DNA of 64,000 bases from Macrolepiota albuminosa (taxonomy: Eukaryota; Basidiomycota; Agaricomycetes; Agaricales; Agaricaceae): positions 2,154,947-2,218,946 of the forward strand of contig JAMWFC010000049.1 of the NCBI GenBank assembly GCA_027475525.1. The letters run 5' to 3'. The notes beneath the pieces were generated by a model. That model had not been told where the DNA came from, did not search any database, and saw only the letters and a program-made list of their open reading frames with translations. This document shows positions 39,561-51,051 of this stretch, piece after piece (positions within the stretch are counted from its first letter, which is position 1; every line of letters begins with the position of its first letter). The translations under genes and the position numbers were made by a program.

Positions 39561-41020
39561 TCCCAGTGGTTCAGTGGAATATTCGTTTATTGATATTCAA
39601 TATTGTGTACAGCGGTGGGTTCTACTCCCCCTACTCCACCTTAACAGGGACTAATGATGTGTTTTTATATGGGTGCATTTTTGCTCTACATGTATATCGT
39701 ACTGACCTGTAGTAAGCGCCTGTGGTAGTTGATCTGACCAAAACTCTAGCAATTACTGAAGCGGGATAGGATGGAGGACTTGACGCATGAGATCATTCCA
39801 GTTCTGATGACTGGTGACAATACACCACGGATCAATGCATCATCAACTTGTCATGAGAACGGGAATGAACACACGTGTGAACTCGTCCACCTTATGCCAC
39901 TGCAGCAATCGCTGGAGTTTTCAACGGATCAAATTCATGACGCTAGCGGACGTCAGCGGCCTGCTGCTATTATATAATAGCAACTAGCAGGAGTCAAACC
40001 CACCTCTTGTGCACAATATGAAATATCAATTTATGAATATTCCATTGCACCACAGGTGCTTACTGTAAGTCAGGACGGTGTTTATGTAGTGCACAAACGG
40101 ACCCATACAGAATTTGAACGGATAGAGATTTTACTGCAACTGGTGCATCTGTATTGAATTGACAATATTAGACTGATATTTATTTACACCATAGAAGTAT
40201 ACAGGAAAGAGAAAAACCATGGGGTGTAGCAGAATATTAGACTGATATTGATGTACACCATAGCAATTGAGAGGCGGGTTCGACTCCTGCTAGTGACAAA
40301 TATTTTAATAGGGCCCTAATAAAATATCCATTTATCACTCGCTAGCATCATCAAGTTGATCCGTTAAAAACGCTAGAAATTACTGAAGCGGGTATGGGGT
40401 GGACGAATTTGCGCATAGTCATGAGATCTGGAATGATCACATGCGCAAAGACGGCCAACCCATGCCACTGCAGAAATCTCTGGCGTTTTAAATGGATCAC
40501 ATTAATGATGCTAGCAGACATCAGCGGCCTGCTGCTCTAATATGCACTAGCAGGAGTCAAACCCACCTCTTGTGCACAATATGAAATATCAATTTATCAA
40601 TATTCCATTGTACCACAGGAGCTTACTTAAAAGACACGACAGTGTTCAAGCTAGCAGACGTCAGTGGCCTGCTGCTATTATATAATGTGCACTAGCGGGA
40701 GTCAAACCTGCCTCTCAGTGGAGCATGGGTGTCCACTGGTATGCCAGCGGACGTCAGGTCAGGGGGGAGGAGGGAAGTGGGGTACTGCTTCATCTTTGCA
40801 CTACATGTACACTGTACTGTTTTTTGGTAAGGACATGTGGTCCAATGGAATATTGATACATTCATATTTCATATTGTGCACAAGAGGCAGGTTTGACTCC
40901 CGCTAGTGCATATTAGACATGACTCTACTTCGTTTTACTAATTGTATTTACTACACAGTATGATAAACAAAGTAAGGTTGTAATTTTTTACAACGTCCTG
41001 TGGTCTAGCAAAATATTGTC
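39561..41020. repeat. cluster of tRNA-like repeats on both strands
   Basis: At least six pieces share A-box (GTGGTNCAATGG) and B-box (GGTTTGACTCC or GGTTCGACTCC) sequences about 45-50 nt apart with an AT-rich middle: plus 39561-39640, minus 39984-40058, plus 40260-40295 (B half), minus 40549-40623, minus 40689-40720 (B half), plus 40832-40910, plus about 40999-41025 (A half). The spacing and boxes are those of internal Pol III promoters. The middle does not fold as an anticodon arm, so a SINE-like family is the best reading. Two of them lie in a larger duplicated unit (39770-40060 and 40370-40625). Confidence 0.6.
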
Positions 41021-41069
41021 AGTTTATGTTCCTTCTAGTGCACCACTGGAGGTAACGGATCAAACGGAT

Positions 41070-43047
41070 TTATAAGTCTGCTGTCAAAAATGCAAAGTCG
41101 TCCGGTGTATATGGCCCCTGAGGTCTGAGAAGTGTGATGTCTTCATAGTTTGCTATCAGGCCTGACAATGAAGATGGTGAGGGTGACTCTGACATATCAA
41201 CAGACACATCATCAGTACGACCAGCTTGATTGAAAGGGCCAATGGGCCTACATCGACCATGTTTTGCTCTAGCGCGAAATTCTTGTTCTGTTGAAATAAA
41301 TTAACTATGATTACTAGTGCCAAATTATACTCACGTTGTTGATACAATTCGTTAATTCTTCTCTGATCCTCACGTCGAGTCATACATGTCTCATATTCCT
41401 CCTACTCCTGGACATTGTTACCAGTAGGTAGGGTTGGAGAAGGAGATTGTTGGAAGGGGGAAGACTGGCTTTGAAGAGCCATTACATCAAAAAGCGGTGG
41501 AAGATTTTCTTCATCATCGGCTGCCATGCCTCCATCCGTCTCTTCTGCCGTCACAAGAAATAGCAGCGGAAGGTTTTCTTCATCCTCGGTCGCCATACGT
41601 CCACCACTCCGGACTTCCGTTTGTCCGCCGTCACTGGCTGCCACGGTCTCCATCGCTGTTAGTCCTTCTGCTCCTTCACCAACAATGAATAGAGATGGCA
41701 AAGAATCGTCGTCCATCTCCTCTTCCACAGGAATGAACAAAGGGGGCAAATCATTGTCTTCGGTCTCCTCTTCCGCAGGAATGAACAAAGGAGGCAAAGA
41801 ATCCTCTTCCATCTCCTCTTCCGCAGGAATGAACAAAGGTGGCAAAGATTCGTCTTCCATCTCCTCTTCCGCAGGAATGAACAAAGGAGGGATACCCTCT
41901 AAGTCAGGGTCACTAATGGATGGATTAGGGATATCCACCTGGTCATCGTCAGTTTCCCCCAGCTCCCTGAATGTCCCACGGACATGAGCTGCTGGGGCGG
42001 AAGGAAGTTGGGATGCCGGTTGAACCACAACACAAGAGTTTTCCATTGTAGGGCCATACACCAGTCCAGGTTTACTCTGACTGTAGAGGTGGTGGAATGG
42101 ATGTTGTGCGTTCGAGGGTTCAATATGTGTCAAGGATGGCCATTGGGGAGAGTCGACATCAGGGAGAGTGGTAGGATGCGCCATGGAGAGGCAGTCTTGA
42201 GGATCAGGCTGCTCACCATCAATACTGTTGGTATGGGACTCGATGCCTGTCAATTGGCCCGTCCGAGCAGGATCCACGGACCTGGCAACGGAACTGACAA
42301 TGGAAGCAGCAACGGACTTGCTGCCAGCAAACAGGCGGATCATATCGTTGGCCATTGGGACATGTTCCGTCCTATCCAGCGACCACCACTTGTCTAGGGC
42401 TAGAAGCGTCCGCTGGTGGCCCCTGGCGGATCCGCTACCTGCAAACACACGGAGCAAATTGTCTGGTGCTGGGACGGACACCAATCCATTGGATGGCAAT
42501 GTCATGGGCGGCCGGCAGTTGCATGCCAAGAAGCTTTCAAGGGAGTGGAAGCCTTGCTGATGTATGAGAAGGCAATGCTCCAGCGTTTCATTGCTTAAGA
42601 CCTGAACATCCTCTCGGCCAATGTGGTTCCACCAATCACAGCCATACAGATTCCTGATAAGACCTTGACGGCCATCAACAAACTCCAGGATCTCTGTGGG
42701 CAAAGTTTGCTGATTTTGGAGAGGGAAAAATCGGCTCATGCTTTTGATAATGTCTGGGACATTGCAAACCACATTATTCAGTGATGCAGCCCCCAGATAT
42801 GACAATACAAAGTTCTATGGCACACAGTCAGATCCTAATATATTTACACATTTTGAAGTTATCTTACCAACTCCTTGTCTAGATGCTGGATAATCCATGC
42901 CTCTTCTGCTTCAAGACTTGGTGCAAGATTGCCAAATATGGAAAGTGCTGCAATGAGGCATGACTCGATGTAGTCAACAATCTCTTGCAAATTTTCTAGT
43001 ACAGTGGCTTGGGACATGACATTGTGTGGTACAGAGGTAGATGCCAT
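41070..43047 (-). pseudogene. KDZ-linked accessory gene, acidic repeat protein, spliced
   Basis: Exons (minus): 42868-43047, 41335-42814, 41070-41287; introns of 53 nt and 47 nt with GTAAGA and GTGAGT donors. The sum is 1878 nt, 626 codons, with one in-frame TAG at 41402. The N-terminus is hydrophobic-helical (MASTSVPHNVMSQATVLENL; CLIAALSIFGNLAPSL). The middle carries at least five tandem units of about 17 residues with core LPPLFIPAEEE followed by acidic residues, then two looser copies (ENLPLLFLVTAEE, ENLPPLF). The C-terminus has TRREDQRRINELYQQ and ends DDFAFLTADL. I recognise no domain; the Pro-Leu-Phe plus acidic pattern resembles transcription-activation or short-motif binding repeats. 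It lies 250 bases downstream of the transposase on the same strand. Confidence 0.6.
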
Positions 43048-43193
43048 TGCACTCTTGCTTGTAGATGTGGAAACTGCTATGTATCAGATTTTTGTGCCTT
43101 GTAAACAAAAGTGATTTTCAACAATTCCATTGCACGTGACTGTCACAAATCCATTCCAATCATCCGCTGATGGCAGCAAGCTGCATCCATCAG

Positions 43194-43293
43194 TTCAATC
43201 CGTCTCTGCATCCATCACATCAATCCGTCTCTGCATCCGTCACATCAATCCATCTCTGCATCCGTCATATCAATCCATCTCTGCATCCACCAT
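43194..43293. repeat. minisatellite, four 25-bp units
   Basis: Four head-to-tail copies of a 25-bp unit with the core CAATCCGTCTCTGCATCCG, starting at 43194, 43219, 43244 and 43269. It lies directly at the 3' end of the transposase gene, between it and the accessory gene. Confidence 0.9.
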
Positions 43294-44915
43294 TTTCACA
43301 GCGGATCTCTTGCAGTTTGGGGGGGAATAAAATCAGGAAGCACCCACCTAAATTTATCAATTGCCATCGAGGCCAATTCTTGCCACATGGCCACCTTTTT
43401 GTGGGCATATGACTGGAGACCTCTTTTCTTCACTGACATACCACGCTTCGACCAAATATCTGCCTGGTTGAAGAAATACCGAACTGTCCACTCCATTTCA
43501 CTCGTGACAAGCTGACATTCCTCTGTCCATCTGTTGCGTTGTGCTCTAGCACATAGATAATGAACATGATTAACTGAAGAGATATGTTCACGAACGGATG
43601 TAATGATAATGGAAATGTTAACAAGAGGACTCACATTCAGAAATAGTTGCAGATTCATTTTCTGCATCAGAATTAGAGTGCCATATCCAAGATACCTTGA
43701 TCCTTGATGAACCAGGAATGTTGGGATCTCATATAGCTGTGCTTGCATTCAAATCCGCTTTCTGTAGAACTGGATACTTTCTCTGAATGCTGGGGTCCAA
43801 TCCCAGTCACAGCAGAGCACTGCGGCATCGTGCATAGGCACGAGCCTTCACCAGGATTGAGGCCTGGATTCTTTGAAGAGATGTGCAAGCTCGAGTTTTC
43901 ACATTCTTGCTTGGGGCGACCCGGACGACGTGAGAATATAGGAATGATTTCTCTGCAATGAATTCCCGAAGAGCTTGCAGGAGCCTTTCAATTTGAATCA
44001 AGCGCAGATTGCGCTCTATCATTGTTAATGGTGAGACATTACCCATGATCATAGATGGGAAGGAGATTTCAAAATCTTCTGGAACAACTACATCCATTGG
44101 TTCAAGGTTATCTGCCGGCGGTACCAGCGGATCTGCTGATTGTCCATCTTCTGCCATTTCATTGTCGTCAAAAGCTCCGGGAACTTCATCCGGTTCCAGG
44201 GGGGCAGTCCGCCTTCCACCAGCAATAAACCCGCTCCTGTCCTGAGAAGCAGCAAGGACATTGAGTCGAACCCTTAATAGTTCTCTTTCTGCCTCGACCT
44301 TTTGCCGATCATCATTGCTTGCATGCCGATTCAAATGGCGAACCTGGTCCTGAATTGCAATTCTGAGCTTCCAATTAGTAAAATAGGTTGGGCCATCAGC
44401 AATACACCTTACTGCTGCTCCTCAATGTCAAGGGCAAGTTGAATCCAGAAGGAATGAATATCCGTCGCTGCAACATCCGTTGAGTGGTTTCCACTGTCTG
44501 CTGCCATTCGGTCTTCACTTGCACTATTGAAGGTCATTGTACGAGCTTTCAGAATATCCATTGCTTTATGGTTTCCCTCCTCTCTGAGCCTTTCTGCCTT
44601 AGCTATTCCGGCTTCCCAGCTTGTTAGTAAATCCGTTGATATTCCGACGGATCGCTCGGTGAAATATTGAACGGCTGCATCTCTCATCTCAACAGCAGTC
44701 CTGTACTTTTGACATAGAAATGGAACCATGTCAAGCAGCTTCTTCCAGTTTGAGTCACACATGTGATCATCAAGGATTTCTGCTCAATGTGCCAAGGTAG
44801 CCATATGGGCCATCTGTGAGACTTCATTTAGTGTAGACCAGAGACTTTCAATTATCTCCTCAGCCAAATGACTGGCCCCAGGAATGAAGGACGGGGCAAA
44901 GCGGAAAAAACAATC

Positions 44916-45702
44916 TGTCAGGTTCTGCTGAGTCGGGGGCTTTCCGGGAAAGCAACGCCCTTACAATGCGGACTTGACCTACGAATACTCGGGTGTCTGG
45001 AACTCCGGGGCTAGGACTCCAGGGTTCAAGACGAGGACAGGGGTAATCCCGGGATAGGGGACTAGAGTCCGGGGGTTTGGGTTGGAGGTAACTGAGGTTA
45101 GAGGGGGTTGAGTGGCGAACCGGAGGTTCTAAGACGAGACCAAGTTAGTAAATCAAGAGTTGCGAAGTGCGTACCAAAACTCAGAGCATGCGAATACTTA
45201 GGCGTGCCAGTCAAAGTGTACCAATCAAGGCGTACCAGTCAAGCAAAAGGGCACGCAATAACCAAAGTAATATCAAGACTAGCGAATACAGCGGAGAACT
45301 ACACTATAAGTACTACGGATCGTGTCTCGGGATTCCGGGGTGTCTGGGATGAGTTCCGGGGGTCATTGAGTAGCGGTCAGGGACTGTATACCGGGATCGC
45401 GCATGTGGGGATGCGCGATCAATTGGCGCGGAGGGAGTCGTGATGCGTGGGGCGTGATGCGTGATGGCCGGATGCGAGCCGCGTGATCCGATCGTTGATG
45501 GCGGTTGATCCCGGGGGCTGTGATGCAGGGGTCCTGGGGGGGGCTGGCTGATGGCAATTGTTGACGGCTGATGGCGGTCATTGATGCGTGTGATGGCGGT
45601 GTCGGCAGCTGTGGGGGCGGGGTGCGCTGTGGGATTGACGGAAGAGGTTTCCGGGCGGGGTTCCGGGGGTGTCCCGGGGAGGTTCCGGGGGGGGTCGTGA
45701 CA
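44916..45702 (-). repeat. 3' LTR of gypsy B
   Basis: 787 bp, same termini as gypsy A LTRs. The self-priming partner site lies at 45268-45280. The polypurine tract follows at about 45703-45718. Confidence 0.93.
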
Positions 45703-45810
45703 TCACCCCCCCCTCAGCGCCTAGCTGGAGGTTCGGACCGGACCTGAGCATGGGAACCAGCGCCTGCCCTGCCACGTAACGAAAAAAATTTTTTACCATC
45801 AAACTCAACT

Positions 45811-47263
45811 ATGTCGTGAACACCGACGCATTCGCCGACGCCTCCGCAAACGAACAAGGTCGCGCCCCTCATGGCGTGGGAAGCCTGGGACGCGCGTTAC
45901 TGGGCTCATCTTGACCGGGAGCGTGTGGCAGCGCTCGTCGAGCAACGTGAGTACTCCCGTGCCGCCCCTTTACCCCACTGACCTTTCCTTTTCAGAACAA
46001 CGCAACATTCCGGCCCCGGAGGCAGGTCCCAGCCGACTCCCGGAGTCTATTCCCAAGGTTGGCCCTAGCGTCCCCCCCCGTTCGAGTCGTCCCGCGCCCA
46101 CCTTTGCGCGGATGACTGTCCGCCCTCCCCGTCCGCACCCCCCTCCCTGCCCTAGGCTGCCGGCCCCCCGCTTCTGTCGCTCCGGGATGGCAGTGGGGAC
46201 CGTTGCAGAGGTCCCGGAAGATCAATGCATTGCGTGGGCAGCCGTGATGCAGGAGCTGTTTGGGGAGGCCCTAGAGAGGCTCCGGGGCCTGCCTGCTCAC
46301 GCCTGGTGTGTGAGCAATGGACCAGTGAGTGGGCTCCTACCTCTTTCTTGGTCGTTCTGCTGACTGTGGTGCAGTGCTTGCACTGCGCCCGGCGCGTGGT
46401 GCCTTGCCTATTCGAGGCTCCAGGCCCCTCGTCCCGCTGCAATACGTCCGTCTGCGAGGCCTGCCGTCTCAACCATGAGCGGTGCTCCATGTCGGCGCTG
46501 TGGAGGGCGCGGTGTGTCTCCCGGGAGCAGGGGTGGCCGCTGGCTAGGGTTACTCGGAGGATGGGAGTCGAGGAGTGGGATTGGGTGGTGGAGCCGGTGG
46601 GAGAGGGGGTGGAACCGGTGGGGGAGGTGCCCGCAGCGTCCGCGGAGGCGCCCAGTGGGGGGTCGGGGGGCCGAGGGGCCATTCAGGTGGGGGGCCGGGG
46701 CCAGCCTGTGGTCCTCATCATGCGCCGAGTGACCTGGGCCCCCTGACAAGGGGAAGCAGCAGGCGTCGCTGAGCCCTTCCCCAGGGCCGTCGAAGAGGGC
46801 GCGTCTGCCCTCCAAGACCCCGCCCCCGATTTCCCTGCCACGCCTCTCCCTGGCGGTGTTTTTGCCTCTGTCGGGGCGGCCCCTGGGGGCGGACGTGGGG
46901 GTCCTGCTGGAGCGCCTGGGGGAGTCTGAGGAGGCCGACGTGCGGAGGGAGTTGGAGGCAGGTCAGGAGGCACGTCGACAGCTGGAGGAGGCCCGAACCG
47001 CTCGGGGGGAGGCGGAGGCGGCGCTGGAGGCGTTGCGGGTGAGGTTGGAGCAGGGAGTGGGGATCCCGGAGAGGGCCCCCTCGGGACAGGAGGTGATGGA
47101 GGCTCTGCGCCGTGACGTGGTGGTCGCGCGCATGGCATCTCTTAGTAAGTCCTCTGTCTCCGGATTACTTCGTCTGCTAACGTCTCCAGGCTGGGCCCGG
47201 GAGCATCGTCTGCTCCTGGATGGGGTTGCTGCGGCACTGGCCTCATTCCAGGAGGGGCAGTGA
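45811..47263 (+). pseudogene. antisense accessory gene of gypsy B (Zn2Cys6-like), broken
   Basis: Exons: 45811-45946, 45996-46324, 46375-47144, from 47190; introns 49, 50 and 45 nt at the same codon positions as in element A, where they are 51, 48 and 44 nt. Exon frames rejoin correctly despite these length differences. The cysteine cluster CLHCARRVVPC...CEACRLNHERC is intact with CX2CX6CX15CX2CX6C spacing, and the RARCVSREQGWPL and TRRMGVEEWDW blocks are conserved. Breaks: codon 3 is TGA where A has CGA; a ~30-nt deletion near 46740 shifts frame; a ~10-nt deletion near 47258 cuts the C-terminus, which continues recognisably to 47589 (ERVLDEGEPLPSWELLAEE). The coiled coil lies at about 46900-47060. 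Confidence 0.8.
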
Positions 47264-47589
47264 CGACCCCTGGGGTGGAGCGCGGGCTTGACCTCCTGGG
47301 GCGATTAGTGGTCGCCCACCGGCGGAGGAATATACCTGCCCCGGGGTCCTGGTTCGAGCGAGTGTTGGACGAGGGTGAGCCCCTCCCGTCTTGGGAGCTC
47401 CTGGCCGAGGAAGTGTGGCGGGAGCATGGTCCAGAGGGGTGGGGGAGGATTTCCGGGGGTGGCCGAGGGGAAGGGAGGGCGAGGGGAGTCACGGCCGGGG
47501 CCCCAGCGTTAGGGGTGGCGTTTGACGTTTTTTCTCTTTTTTTTTTCTGTTTTTCTCCTTTGTCCGTTGTGTTTCTTGTTCCGGCCTAG

Positions 47590-47824
47590 AGCTGTAGATA
47601 GTGTAGATATAGTAAAATGTATATACCTGTCCCTTTGAAGTAAGTAAGAAGGGAGTTGTGTAAGTAATGAGGCGGGAAAGCTGAGGAAAGACCTTGCCCC
47701 GACTCCGGGGCGTTACTTATGAGAAGAGGGTACTAAAAAGAGGGGGTAAGTTCTAGAAAGGGAAAGTAGAAAGTATACATGGGAGTTGAATCCCTACTGA
47801 GCCCAGAGGCGGGGGTTATGCCCA
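47590..47824. other. spacer between antisense gene and integrase, element B
   Basis: Counterpart of 14978-15215. Contains ATAGTAAAATGTATATACC-like AT-rich sequence and the shared segment ACATGGGAGTTGAATCCC. No separate gene seen. Confidence 0.5.
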
Positions 47825-48841
47825 CTACTGCCGTCTGTGAGTCCTGTGCCCGGGGAGGTCGTTTCCCAGGCGCCACTGTTGGAAGTCCCGGAGTTTGTCG
47901 AGGGCGCCTTCGAGGTTTCGGTGCGGTTCCCAAGTGTCGTCTTCCGGGCCGTATCCCTTCCACCGTACAAGGAAGTGGGGTCGTCCACGAATATCCCGGG
48001 AGTCGAGGACGTCTTCAACCTCGTAGTGGTACTCGTCCTCGACCTCGACCGGGGGAGGGGGCTCGGGGCGTCGTTCGGGGAAAGGATCCGGGGGGTGTCG
48101 TTCCAGAAGGCGGACGTGGAATACCGGGTGCAGACCTTTTAGTCCCGGGGGGAGCTCGATCTTGTAGGCATGAGATGAGACCTTCTTCAATATTTTGAAC
48201 GGGCCGAGACGCTTGTGATCGAGTTTTGGGGAGGGCCGGCGGGTGCGGAGGTGTCGTCGATCTAACCATACCTTTGTCCCGGGGGTCCAGTCGGGGGTGT
48301 CTTCCCGTTTCCGGTCGGCGTGTTTCACGTAGGCCTGGTTCGCGGTGTCAATCTCTTCCTGGAGAAACTCGTGAAGGGATTGGAGATCCTGGGCGACCTC
48401 GTGGGCGGCGTGCGACGGGATGTCCCGGAGCGAGAGTGTCAGTCGAGGGTGGTATCCCTTGTTGGCAAAGAAGGGGGATACCCCGGTGGCAGAGTGTGGC
48501 GTGTTGTTGTAGGTGAACTCGGCCAGGGGGAGCTCGGCGCGCCAGTCGTCCTGCAAGTAGTTGACGTACAGCCGGAGGTACTGCTCAAGGGACTGGTTGA
48601 CCCTTTCGGTTTGACCGTCGGTTTCAGGGTGGTAGGCGGTAGAGAGGTTAGTCTTTACTTCAAGTGCCTTACACAGGGAAGTCCAAAACTTGGACACGAA
48701 GAGAGGGCCACGGTCGGAGACGATGTCGTCTGGGAGTCCATGTTTGGCGAAGACGTGCTCGAGGAACAGCCGGGCGAAGTCCGGGGCAGTGTCCGTGATG
48801 TGGCAGGGTAGGAAGATGCCCTGTTTGGTTAGCCTGCACAC
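47825..48841 (-). CDS. pol: integrase with chromodomain, element B
   Basis: 338 residues open. Core motifs: [14 protein letters not shown] and the intact glutamate block [15 protein letters not shown]; the first aspartate lies upstream of the TGA at about 48956 (the LDHIVELP region, about 48880-48900). Then [27 protein letters not shown], and a chromodomain ([34 protein letters not shown]). Better preserved than the element A copy, which has lost the catalytic glutamate. In frame with the 48956-49984 RT piece. Confidence 0.92.
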   Translation of the reverse strand: MCRLTKQGIFLPCHITDTAPDFARLFLEHVFAKHGLPDDIVSDRGPLFVSKFWTSLCKALEVKTNLSTAYHPETDGQTERVNQSLEQYLRLYVNYLQDDWRAELPLAEFTYNNTPHSATGVSPFFANKGYHPRLTLSLRDIPSHAAHEVAQDLQSLHEFLQEEIDTANQAYVKHADRKREDTPDWTPGTKVWLDRRHLRTRRPSPKLDHKRLGPFKILKKVSSHAYKIELPPGLKGLHPVFHVRLLERHPPDPFPERRPEPPPPVEVEDEYHYEVEDVLDSRDIRGRPHFLVRWKGYGPEDDTWEPHRNLEGALDKLRDFQQWRLGNDLPGHRTHRRQ

Positions 48842-48955
48842 AACGACGAGAATGGCATCGAACCCTTCAGATATCGGGAGTTCGACGATGTGGTCCAGGG
48901 ATATGGAGGACCAGGGGCGTCGTCCGACTGGCAGGGGTTTCAGGAGTCCGTATGG

Positions 48956-50895
48956 TCAGTGTCGGGGGACCTTGGCCCAGAGGCAGGGTTCACATGATCG
49001 AATGTAGCGGGTCACGTCCTTCTTCAACCCTGGCCAAAAGTAAGTCCGGGAGATCAGCTGGAGAGTCTTACGTATTCCAGAGTGTCCCCGGAGCTTGTGA
49101 TCGTGGTGTTGACGGAGGACATCGTAGCGGAGTCGGGCGTGATCCGGGACGTAGATACGGCCGTCCTGGAGGAGGAGTTTTTCGTCGGGGGACAAGGAGA
49201 AGGCGGGGTCCTGGTCGGTTCTATCGGGAGGGTCGTGGGGGTCGTGATCGGTGAAGTACTTGTCTCGGGGGGCACGGCGGATCTGGCTCAGGGTCCCTTC
49301 ATCGTTTAGGATCAGTACGGCATTCAAATGTTTGGGAGGGATTACCACGCGATGATTGAACGCGTTGCGTTCCGCCTCGAACAACTTCTTGGGATAGACG
49401 TCCGGACGACGGGTGAGGGCATCGGGTTTAGCTCCGAGTCGTCCCGGGCGGTACTGGATCGTGAAGTCGTATTCTGAGAGGACCTCGGACCATCGGGCCT
49501 GTTGTTGACTAAGCTGTTTGGTCGTGGTGAAGTACTGCAGGTTGTTGTGATCCGAGTAGACCTGAATCCGGTGTCGGGCTCCCTCGAGGTAGGCTCGCCA
49601 CTGCTTGAAGGCTTCGACAATGGCGAGGAGCTCCTTGTCATAGATGTCGTAGTTGAGCTCGGCGTCGATCATGGACCGGGTGTAGAAAGCGACTGGCCGG
49701 GGCTCCCCACTGTCGGACTCCATCTGTGAGAGGATCCCGGCGATGGCGTAGTCGGACGCGTCACATTCCAGGATGATCGGGAGGGCCGGGTCGTAGTGCC
49801 AGAGTACCGGGGCGACTGTGAAAGCCTCCTTGAGCAGGTTAAAGACGCTCTGGCACTTACTGTCCCAGTTCCAGGCGATGTCCTTACGCGTGAGCCGGTT
49901 GAGGGGTTTTGTGATCCCGGAGTAGTTGTCTATAAACCTCCGGTAGAAGTTAGCGAAACCCAGGAAGGACTGTACTTCCTTCACGTTCCGGGCTGCGGCC
50001 AGTTGACGATGGCCTCGACCTTGTGGGGGTCCATGCGAACGCCGTTCGGGGATACTATGACGCCAAGATACTCAACCTCTTCCGTGTGGAATGAACACTT
50101 CTCGGGCTTGGCGTGGAGATTGTGCTCCCGGAGGCGTTCGAGGACTTGCCGGACATGCTTCTGGTGGTCTTCCTTCGAGTCGGAGTAGATGAGTATGTCG
50201 TCCAGGTAGACTATCACGAAGACGTCGCTCATGTCGTGGAAGATGTCGTTCATGAAGTATTGGAACGTGGCGGGGGAGTTAGTCATTCCGAAAGGCATTA
50301 CAAGGTACTCAAACAGACCATACCGCGTGCAGAACGTGGTTTTCCACTCATGTCCTGGGGCGATGCAAACGTTGTTGTAACCGGAGCGGAGGTCAATTTT
50401 TGTGTAGACCTTGGCACTGCGGAGTCGATTGACCAGGTCGCCGATGAGCGGGAGCGGGTAGTGGTTCTTCTTGGTGATCTTATTGAGTCCCCAGTAGTCG
50501 ACGCAGAGTCGGAGCAAGCCGTCCTTCTTCTTGGCGAATAGAACCGGGGCTCCGGTGGCGGAGGCGGAGGGTCGGATGAATCCCTTACCGAGCATTTCGT
50601 CGAGGTAGTCCTTGAGGGCCCGGAGCTCGACCTCCGACATGTTGTATACCTTGCCGAAAGGGGGGGCGACTCCTTCCTCGAGGTCAATCGTATGGTCGTA
50701 GGGACGATGAGGGGGAATCTCCTTGGCATCTCCTTCGGAGAATACGTCAGCGAACTCATGGTACTCCGGGGGAACTACTTCTCGGAGGATCTGCTCCTCG
50801 GTTTTCTTCTCCGGGGGAATAGCGTCTCCTCGTAGGTGCTCTTCCGGGAGAGATGGCGAGGTGTGTAGCTGGAACGTGGGAGTTCCATCCTTCAT
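48956..50895 (-). pseudogene. pol: reverse transcriptase and RNase H, element B (single-base frameshift)
   Basis: Frames 49981-50895 (RT) and 48956-49984 (connection, RNase H and integrase start) abut where CGTTCCGGGG in element A reads CGTTCCGGG here, a one-base deletion. RT has IVYLDDILIYSD intact; RNase H has LECDASDYAI, DKELLAIVEAF and YSDHNNLQYF. The zinc-binding part of integrase includes HHDHKLRGHSG and CEPCLWAK. The frame ends with a TGA at about 48956 in the VPRH/PYG segment. Confidence 0.92.
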
Positions 50896-51051
50896 GAGGC
50901 GGGCGAAGGGGGCGGCTCCAATGATCCTGATGTCGAGTGTGTTCCGGTCGATTGGGGTCGCAGATGTGTCAGCCGGGGCGGGTTTGAGGTGTGTCTGAGA
51001 CCGGCCCGGATAGTTTGGCCCTTTGTACTTGTTCCGAGGAATGTTTGGGGG

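Noticed and set aside
43194..43293. CRISPR-like array
   Set aside because: Units are directly adjacent without spacers and the genome is eukaryotic; it is a minisatellite.
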